This document shows positions 58,743 through 64,000 of a stretch of DNA of 64,000 bases, in pieces; position 1 is the first letter of the stretch; the number at the start of each line of letters is the position of its first letter. The stretch comes from Flavobacteriales bacterium UBA6057 (GTDB taxonomy: Bacteria; Bacteroidota; Bacteroidia; Flavobacteriales_G; Salibacteraceae): NCBI GenBank assembly GCA_002428995.1, contig DIYJ01000020.1, forward strand, positions 241,063 to 305,062, given 5' to 3'. The notes beneath the pieces were generated by a model, which ran no database searches, had not been told where the DNA came from, and saw only the letters and a program-made list of their open reading frames with translations. Position numbers and translations under genes: made by a program.

Positions 58743-60025
58743 ATTTCAGACATCCCCAACATGACGATGGGGTTCTCAATGTATTTGCGGAATGTAGCCA
58801 GGAACTGAGCTCCTGTAGCGCCATCCACCACACGGTGGTCGCAACTCAGCGTAACCTTCATGCGATTTCCTACAACGATCTGACCGTCCTTTACCACGGG
58901 TTCCTGACGAATCGAACCGACCGCCATGATGCAACTATCGGGAGCATTGATAATGGCAGTAAATTCTTCGATGCCAAACATTCCCAGGTTGGAAATAGTG
59001 AAGGTGCTACCCTCCCATTCCTGAGGCAAGAGCTTCTTATTTCGTGCTCGCTTGGCATAGTCCCTCACCTCGTTGGAAATCGTGGTCAACGGCTTTCCAT
59101 CAGCGAAGCGCACAACAGGAACAAGAAGTCCTTCGTCCACTGCGACAGCTACACCGATATTGACATGTTCATTATAGGTAATGTATGGATCGTTCCATGC
59201 AGCATTCACCTGTGGATGCTCCAGAAGTGAGATTGCCGCTGCTTTGATCACCATATCATTGAAGGAAATCTTCTCAGGAGCAATGGCTTCATTGATAGCC
59301 TTTCGTGCCTCAACCGCCCGATCCATGTCCAGATCAATGGTGAGATAGAAGTGAGGCGCTGAGAACTTGCTCGCACCGAGGTGCTTAGCAATACTCTTCC
59401 TCATTTGAGAAATCTCAACATTGCGCTGACGCTCGATTCCGGCAAAACCTCCGGAAGACTTTCGGCTCGCTTTTTCGATGTCACGCTTCACAATTCGGCC
59501 GTTGTCACCAGTGCCTCGCACGGAGCGCAGATTCACGCCTTGCTCCTGGGCCAATCTCCGGGCCAAAGGGGAAATCTTCATATGATCACTATCCGAAGCT
59601 GATTCCTCTTTCTGAACAACCACCACAGGCTTAGCAGCTGGTTTTGGAGCGGCAGGCTTTGGAGCCGGTGCAGGAGCTGCTGCTGGTGCAGGAGCCGCTT
59701 CCTTAGCCTCTGCCTTTGGAGCAGGTGCTTCCTTCGATTCTCCACCGCCAGCGCGTGCTTCTTCCAATTGCTGCTTGTAGTCCTCACCTTCTTTGCCAAT
59801 GACAGCAATCGGCACGTCAACGGGAGTTGTCTTTCCCGCATCTACTTCTATGTGAAGCAGAACGCCATTGTGAAAGGATTCAAAATCGAGGGTCGCCTTA
59901 TCAGACTCTATCTCCGCAAGCACATCTCCGGTGCTCACCTTGTCTCCAACTTTCTTGTGCCATGCCGCGATCACCCCTTCTTCCATGGTGTCGCTCAGCT
60001 TTGGCATTTTAATGATTTCGGCCAT
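58739..60025 (-). CDS. pdhC: Dihydrolipoamide acetyltransferase, E2 of pyruvate dehydrogenase
   Basis: The 428-residue E2 subunit has one N-terminal lipoyl domain (lipoyl Lys K43 in IESDKATLDF), an Ala/Pro-rich linker (KEAAPAPAAAPAPAPKPAAP), a peripheral subunit-binding domain (MKISPLARRLAQEQGVNLRS) and the catalytic domain with H397 and D401 in SCDHRVVDGATGAQ. Many Bacteroidota E2 proteins carry two lipoyl domains, so the single domain is slightly short. It follows pdhA after 12 bases. No E1 beta or E3 gene is in the window. The gene transfers acetyl groups to CoA. Confidence 0.95.
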   Translation of the reverse strand: MAEIIKMPKLSDTMEEGVIAAWHKKVGDKVSTGDVLAEIESDKATLDFESFHNGVLLHIEVDAGKTTPVDVPIAVIGKEGEDYKQQLEEARAGGGESKEAPAPKAEAKEAAPAPAAAPAPAPKPAAPKPAAKPVVVVQKEESASDSDHMKISPLARRLAQEQGVNLRSVRGTGDNGRIVKRDIEKASRKSSGGFAGIERQRNVEISQMRKSIAKHLGASKFSAPHFYLTIDLDMDRAVEARKAINEAIAPEKISFNDMVIKAAAISLLEHPQVNAAWNDPYITYNEHVNIGVAVAVDEGLLVPVVRFADGKPLTTISNEVRDYAKRARNKKLLPQEWEGSTFTISNLGMFGIEEFTAIINAPDSCIMAVGSIRQEPVVKDGQIVVGNRMKVTLSCDHRVVDGATGAQFLATFRKYIENPIVMLGMSEI

Positions 60026-60037
60026 GTTCTTTTATTC

Positions 60038-61051
60038 TTAATCCATGATGTATGGATAGTCCTCTTGCATGTAAACGTCCTTGTACAATTCGTCTTCTTC
60101 AGGAAGTGGTGAACTCTCAGCAAACTCAATGGCTTCCTCCACGAGTTTCTTCACCTTGTCTTCCATTTTGTCGACACCCTTCTCATCGATCCATCCTTGC
60201 TCCATGATCGTATGCAGAATCTGTGCAAGCGGGTCTTTCTCTTTGTATTCGTTCAGCTCATCCTTGGTTCGGTACTTCTGAGGATCACTCATGGAGTGTC
60301 CCTTGTAACGATACGTCTTCACCTCAAGCAGGATAGGTCCTTTACCCGCTCGGCAATGCTTCGCAGCCTTGTCGATCGCTTCGTGCATGCTCTCGACATT
60401 CATCCCATCTACTGGCTCGCTGGGCATCTCATAGCTTGCACCTAGTTTGTAGAGGTCGGTCACATTGGAAGTACGCTCCACAGAAGTTCCCATCGCGTAA
60501 TTGTTATTCTCGATGATGAAGATCACAGGCAGTTCCCAGAGCATAGCCATGTTGAAAGTCTCGTGCAATGCTCCCTGACGAACGGCTCCGTCTCCCATGA
60601 AGCAGAGACAAACATTATCCGTGTCATTGTATTTCTCAGCGAAGGCAATACCGGCACCCATAGGGATTTGAGCACCAACGATTCCATGGCCTCCCATCAT
60701 GTTACGACTCTTGTCAAACATGTGCATCGATCCACCTTTACCCTTGGAACAGCCTGTGCTTTTACCATAGAGCTCGGCCATTACGTATTTGGGTTCAAGC
60801 CCAAGCGCAATCGGATGCGCATGATCACGGTATGCAGTAATGATTTTATCTCCTTCCTTGATGGCTGAAGCGAAGCCTGCAGCTACAGCCTCCTGCCCGA
60901 TGTAGAGGTGACAGAAACCTCCAAACTTTTGCTGAAGGTAGAGGTTACCACATGCTTCTTCGAAGCGTCTCATGACGAGCATGTCCTCATACCACTTCAT
61001 GTATTGGGCCTTCGAAAAACGGGTCTTTTTTGTACTTGATTTCTTCGCCAT
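60038..61051 (-). CDS. pdhA: Pyruvate dehydrogenase E1 component, alpha subunit
   Basis: The 337-residue thiamine diphosphate enzyme subunit has RFEEACGNLYLQQKFGGFCH, the YIGQEAVAAGFASAIKEGDK stretch, the phosphorylation-loop-like KGKGGSMHMFDKSRNMMGGH and the diphosphate motif CFMGDGAVRQGALHETFNMA, with YRYKGHSMSDPQKYRTKDE following. The start is ATG 61051; a longer frame to 61102 is excluded because a -7 element at 61070-61077 lies within it. The beta subunit must be elsewhere. It opens a pdhA-pdhC transcript. Confidence 0.96.
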   Translation of the reverse strand: MAKKSSTKKTRFSKAQYMKWYEDMLVMRRFEEACGNLYLQQKFGGFCHLYIGQEAVAAGFASAIKEGDKIITAYRDHAHPIALGLEPKYVMAELYGKSTGCSKGKGGSMHMFDKSRNMMGGHGIVGAQIPMGAGIAFAEKYNDTDNVCLCFMGDGAVRQGALHETFNMAMLWELPVIFIIENNNYAMGTSVERTSNVTDLYKLGASYEMPSEPVDGMNVESMHEAIDKAAKHCRAGKGPILLEVKTYRYKGHSMSDPQKYRTKDELNEYKEKDPLAQILHTIMEQGWIDEKGVDKMEDKVKKLVEEAIEFAESSPLPEEDELYKDVYMQEDYPYIMD

Positions 61052-61069
61052 GATTCTCGTTATGGCTGG

Positions 61070-61077
61070 CAAAAATA
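61070..61077 (-). promoter_or_regulatory. Candidate -7 element for pdhA
   Basis: TATTTTTG on the minus strand matches TAnnTTTG exactly and ends 18 bases before ATG 61051, between cdd and pdhA. Confidence 0.5.
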
Positions 61078-61118
61078 GTACTTGAAGGTTTGCGAATAAC
61101 ACCTTCCGAAAAGCGAAA

Positions 61119-61610
61119 TCAGCGCTTCAGTTCGTCCAGGTGAAAATCGAGCGGCAGAAGCATTCGGGCACTCTTAAGAATAAGGATCTGACCGCTTTGA
61201 CCTGAAAGCACAACTTCATAATCCTGACCTTGCTGGCGTTCAAACTCTGCCATCACCTGACGGCACGTTCCGCAAGGCGTAGCGGGCTTGTTCAGATTGA
61301 AATCCACGGGATTAGCCGTGACACTCAAGGAGATGATTTTCAGATCAGGAAAACGATCCCGAGATTGGACAAGAGCACTACGCTCGGCACATATGCAAGC
61401 TGGAAAAGCCGCATTTTCGGTATTGCTGGCTTGCACAAACGTTCCGTCCTCCAACAGAATGGCTGCTCCAACCTTGAATCTGGAGTAGGGTGCATAAGCT
61501 TGCCATGAAGCCTCCCTGGCTTTGAGCACAAGTTTCTTGTGAGCCTCAGAAAGCGCATTGATGTCTGGAGCAGAAAAGTATTCGAAAGAGTGTTGCTCCG
61601 GAGTGTACAT
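61119..61610 (-). CDS. cdd: Cytidine deaminase
   Basis: Zinc enzyme of pyrimidine salvage that deaminates cytidine and deoxycytidine. The 163-residue protein has the short tetrameric layout with ligands in ACICAERSALVQ (Cys in place of His, with catalytic Glu) and TPCGTCRQVMAEF; YSRFKVGAAILLEDGTFVQA and SNTENAAFPACICAE are split across the active-site loop. It starts 2 bases after the ispF stop and probably belongs to the porV-ispF-cdd transcript. Confidence 0.95.
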   Translation of the reverse strand: MYTPEQHSFEYFSAPDINALSEAHKKLVLKAREASWQAYAPYSRFKVGAAILLEDGTFVQASNTENAAFPACICAERSALVQSRDRFPDLKIISLSVTANPVDFNLNKPATPCGTCRQVMAEFERQQGQDYEVVLSGQSGQILILKSARMLLPLDFHLDELKR

Positions 61611-61612
61611 GA

Positions 61613-62092
61613 TCAGGGTTTATGGACCAAAACTACAGCATGTGCTTCTATCCCTTCTTTGCGCCCCACAAAACCGACTGTTTCTGAGGTAGTCGCCTTT
61701 ACTCCTACATCGTCTGTTTCGACTTCCAGTAAATCAGCTATCGAAGCCTTCATTGCAGAAATATGAGGTGCAATCTTCGGCACTTCACTCACAAGCGTAG
61801 CATCCACATTTCCAACCTCGAATCCTTTTTCTTTCGTGATTTTCATCACGGCTTTCAGCAGCTCACGGCTATCAGCATCCTTAAAATCTGCATTGGTATT
61901 CGGGAAGTGGTAACCGATGTCGCGTTGGCCAATAGCTCCAAGGATAGCATCACAAATCGCGTGAAGCAAGACATCAGCATCAGAATGACCATCAGGACCT
62001 AGCTCTGAAGGTATCTCTACTCCTCCGAGCACACACTTTCTTCCTGGCTTTAGCTGATGAACATCGTATCCAAAGCCTACCTTGATTTTCAT
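61613..62092 (-). CDS. ispF: 2-C-methyl-D-erythritol 2,4-cyclodiphosphate synthase
   Basis: Enzyme of the MEP pathway that forms methylerythritol cyclodiphosphate, the substrate of IspG. The 159-residue protein has the metal site GFGYDVHQLKPGRKCVLGGV (D and H) and GPDGHSDADVLLHAICDAIL, with the C-terminal ATTSETVGFVGRKEGIEAHA. It starts 2 bases after the porV stop and overlaps nothing; the same transcript likely covers porV, ispF and cdd. IspG is encoded 51 kb away. Confidence 0.96.
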   Translation of the reverse strand: MKIKVGFGYDVHQLKPGRKCVLGGVEIPSELGPDGHSDADVLLHAICDAILGAIGQRDIGYHFPNTNADFKDADSRELLKAVMKITKEKGFEVGNVDATLVSEVPKIAPHISAMKASIADLLEVETDDVGVKATTSETVGFVGRKEGIEAHAVVLVHKP

Positions 62093-62094
62093 AC

Positions 62095-63369
62095 TTATTC
62101 GGAAGGAGTATCAGAGGAAGACTTGGCCTTCTGTGCGAAGTTGAAGGTCAGCGTAAATCTCAGCGTTCGGGCCAGTGGAGAATTCTGTACAATCTGAGCT
62201 CGGCCAAAGTAAGCTGGAATGAGGTAGCTGAAATCGAGACCAAAAACGGTATATCTCAAACCCGCACCCACTGTGAAGAACTTACGGTTTCCTTTAGAGA
62301 TGTGCTCCCAGAAGTATCCCGTGCGGAAGGCAAACTGATCAGCGTACCAATACTCTGCTCCAACACCCCAGTTAATTTCTTTCAATTCTTCCGTTAGCAC
62401 GCTACCACCTGCTACAGAATAGGTGCCATCATCATTTCTGGTGACATCACCCGGAGCATCAAAGAAAGAAGTGAACATCCCTGAGGCTACGGGACGATCA
62501 GGATCCTGACCCGAAGCAATCACCAAGTTGCCATCTTCCTCAATCTGAACACCATCATCATTGGTAGCGTAGACAGGTGGAGAAGGCACCATGTATTTGT
62601 TGAAGTCTGCAGCAAACGACAGCTTGTTGTAGTCATCGAGGTGGAAGGTAATCCTTGGTCCAACTCTTAAGTTGATCGGCAAGTAGTCGCGCTGTGTCGT
62701 GTTCGTATAAGAAATCTTACCTCCGATGTTGGAGATGTTTACGCCCCATGCCCATGTAACATCCTTGTCAAACAGCACAGCATCATCGTTCTGGTAGTAG
62801 ACCGAAACATCGGCAGCTACTGTACGACCAGGTCGTGAGTCTGCATTGTTCACAGTTTGATTACCCGTAAGATTTGAATGAATGTAACGAACGGCTATAC
62901 CACCTGAGAAACGAGGAGAAAGCTTCCTGGAGTAAGCCAGGTCGGCCGTGAATTCATTAGGTCTGAACTGCACCGTTGGAGTTCCCGTCTGATCCGTGAA
63001 TTGAATTTCACCCAGTGAGAAGTAGCGCAGGGCTCCTCCTACCGTACTCATTCTATTGATACGCTTGTGGAAACTCAGATACGCCAGAGAAATGTCTGGA
63101 ACCAGAGCTCTCAACCACGGTGTATAGCTAATACCAATGGAAGAATTGTCCTCCGCAAAGGCATACTTGGCGGGATTCCAATGCAAGGAATTCGCATCAG
63201 GATCAGTTGCTACACCCACGTCTCCCATTCCTCCACCCCTTGTTTCAGGGTTGATGATAAGAAATGGAACCGCTGTGGTAATTGTATTCAGGTCAACAAC
63301 AAGCTGCGCGAATACAGATGAAGCCATCATTGAGACCAGGATGGTCGCTGTCAGTCTCTTGGAAATCAT
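62095..63369 (-). CDS. porV: T9SS outer-membrane protein PorV
   Basis: The 424-residue protein from ATG 63369 has a signal peptide (TATILVSMMASSVFAQ) followed by a beta-barrel sequence typical of PorV (LptO): AVPFLIINPETRGGGMGDVG and VATDPDANSLHWNPAKYAF. Alternating aromatic strands end in FGLDFSYLIPAYFGRAQIVQ and LRFTLTFNFAQ. PorV is the outer-membrane shuttle that delivers sorting-domain proteins to the PorU sortase complex. A TTG start at 63405 would lengthen the N-terminus by 12 residues and is less likely. Its own -7 element lies at 63434-63441. Confidence 0.93.
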   Translation of the reverse strand: MISKRLTATILVSMMASSVFAQLVVDLNTITTAVPFLIINPETRGGGMGDVGVATDPDANSLHWNPAKYAFAEDNSSIGISYTPWLRALVPDISLAYLSFHKRINRMSTVGGALRYFSLGEIQFTDQTGTPTVQFRPNEFTADLAYSRKLSPRFSGGIAVRYIHSNLTGNQTVNNADSRPGRTVAADVSVYYQNDDAVLFDKDVTWAWGVNISNIGGKISYTNTTQRDYLPINLRVGPRITFHLDDYNKLSFAADFNKYMVPSPPVYATNDDGVQIEEDGNLVIASGQDPDRPVASGMFTSFFDAPGDVTRNDDGTYSVAGGSVLTEELKEINWGVGAEYWYADQFAFRTGYFWEHISKGNRKFFTVGAGLRYTVFGLDFSYLIPAYFGRAQIVQNSPLARTLRFTLTFNFAQKAKSSSDTPSE

Positions 63370-63433
63370 AAAGCTTATAAATCTTTCTGGAGTAACTGTC
63401 TTCAATAGGCTTCGTGCTGTGATAGTAAAGGGA

Positions 63434-63441
63434 CAAATATA
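63434..63441 (-). promoter_or_regulatory. Candidate -7 element for porV
   Basis: TATATTTG on the minus strand matches TAnnTTTG exactly, between the porU stop (63461) and the porV start (63369), with 64 bases to the ATG. Confidence 0.45.
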
Positions 63442-63460
63442 TAGGTCTGAAAGGATACGC

Positions 63461-64000
63461 TTAATTCAAAATGACCAAACGCTCAAATTCGTTCGCACGC
63501 TCACCAATTGGGGTTTTAACAGAAAGACGATAGATGTAGACTCCTCGACCAATTTTATCTCCATATTGATCTTTTCCATCCCAGGCAATGGGCCCTACCC
63601 TGTAGCCCTCAGAGGCCATTTCAGTATCGATGGTTTTCACCAGTTTTCCACTGACCGTAAACACCTCGATTCGCACGTCCAGGCTCTGTCCTGGCTTGTT
63701 GTGTTCAAAGTAGAACTGGGTGTTTGTGGTGAATGGATTCGGATAATTGAGTATGTGCTCCAACGCTAGCTGCTCGTTATCAGCGACTACAAATTCGGTG
63801 TTGGCTGTAGATGGATTGTTGTTCACATCCCAGACCTGAAGCTTGAGTGTATGGCGTCCATCTTCCAAATTGTTAAAAGGATAACGGATCTTACCGCTTT
63901 GATAGGAATCCAAATCCGACTCATAAAAGTCATTGAGAACGATCGTGTTTTTCGTGTTATCATCCAACACCGCTGTGATATCGTGCCCGATTCCGTTGCC
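63461..64000 (-). CDS. porU: T9SS sortase PorU, C-terminal part (runs off the window)
   Basis: The minus-strand frame is open from the window edge (first residues GNGIGHDITAVLDDNTKNTI) to stop 63461, about 179 residues. Features are a PorU-type Ig-like region (LKLQVWDVNNNPSTANTEFV) and a C-terminal sorting-domain-like end (LNYPNPFTTNTQFYFEHN, then GRGVYIYRLSVKTPIGERAN). PorU is the gingipain-like C25 protease that removes the sorting domain and attaches cargo to the surface; the catalytic part lies outside the window. Order porU-porV is conserved in Bacteroidota. Confidence 0.85.
   Translation of the reverse strand, partial: GNGIGHDITAVLDDNTKNTIVLNDFYESDLDSYQSGKIRYPFNNLEDGRHTLKLQVWDVNNNPSTANTEFVVADNEQLALEHILNYPNPFTTNTQFYFEHNKPGQSLDVRIEVFTVSGKLVKTIDTEMASEGYRVGPIAWDGKDQYGDKIGRGVYIYRLSVKTPIGERANEFERLVILN

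Overview
The window is a chromosomal segment of a Bacteroidota bacterium, most likely a marine-type Flavobacteriales/Cryomorphaceae-like lineage (the lineage is inferred). The evidence is a PorU/PorV pair, five large secreted proteins with a C-terminal type IX secretion (T9SS) sorting domain (PNP-type motif and GxY endings), a long-form IspG, a propeller-type sensor kinase, DUF4286 and PKD-domain proteins, and many candidate -7 elements of the Bacteroidota TAnnTTTG type. I saw no rRNA, tRNA, CRISPR, integrase, transposase or phage gene, and no gene-free stretch exceeds 300 bases.

Layout. 1-5.6 kb: end of a cytochrome c oxidase block (subunit III, CyoE), then HemW, a cyclase-family hydrolase, an Lrp regulator, MmcQ/YjbR, DUF502 and an EamA transporter. 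5.6-8.2 kb: two tandem PKD proteins with T9SS tails. 8.3-14.9 kb: IspG, a nucleotide-sugar-epimerase-like protein, an unknown membrane protein, a lipoprotein and RecG. 14.9-18.6 kb: a polymerase-like membrane protein divergent from a Wzz-like protein, then a secreted beta-helix protein. 18.7-22.5 kb: DUF4407, ClbS/DfsB-like, alpha/beta hydrolase and AAC(3)-I-like acetyltransferase genes, and a LuxR-type response regulator. 22.6-27.4 kb: formate-tetrahydrofolate ligase and a giant propeller histidine kinase. 27.4-30.5 kb: an acetyltransferase, an 8-bp-periodic palindrome, three 15-bp tandem repeats, a STAND-type ATPase and aspartokinase. 30.4-36.2 kb (minus strand): TMTC-like TPR membrane protein, DUF4286, RsmA, MgtE, OmpA-like protein and hydroxyacid dehydrogenase. 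36.3-52.1 kb: two giant paralogous surface proteins built of thrombospondin type 3 calcium-binding repeats. 52.3-58.7 kb: LeuS, BioY, DUF3108, tryptophan 2,3-dioxygenase and an M23 peptidase. 58.7-64 kb (minus strand): PorU (partial), PorV, IspF, cytidine deaminase, PdhA and PdhC.

How the parts relate. PorU and PorV belong to the outer-membrane machinery that would export and attach the five sorting-domain proteins in the same window. IspG and IspF are two steps of the MEP isoprenoid pathway. CyoE and HemW both serve heme metabolism. The window is very compact: most same-strand neighbours are spaced by a few bases or overlap by ATGA-type junctions, and all six convergent gene pairs overlap at their 3' ends.

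Most notable observations: (i) candidate -7 elements fall at two preferred distances from start codons, one of which predicts leaderless mRNAs for hemW, ispG, recG and others; (ii) a palindrome with 8-bp internal periodicity followed by three 15-bp tandem repeats directly in front of a STAND ATPase gene; (iii) two giant TSP3 proteins carrying a recurrent unnamed beta-rich domain and, in one of them, a duplicated Cys-containing module.
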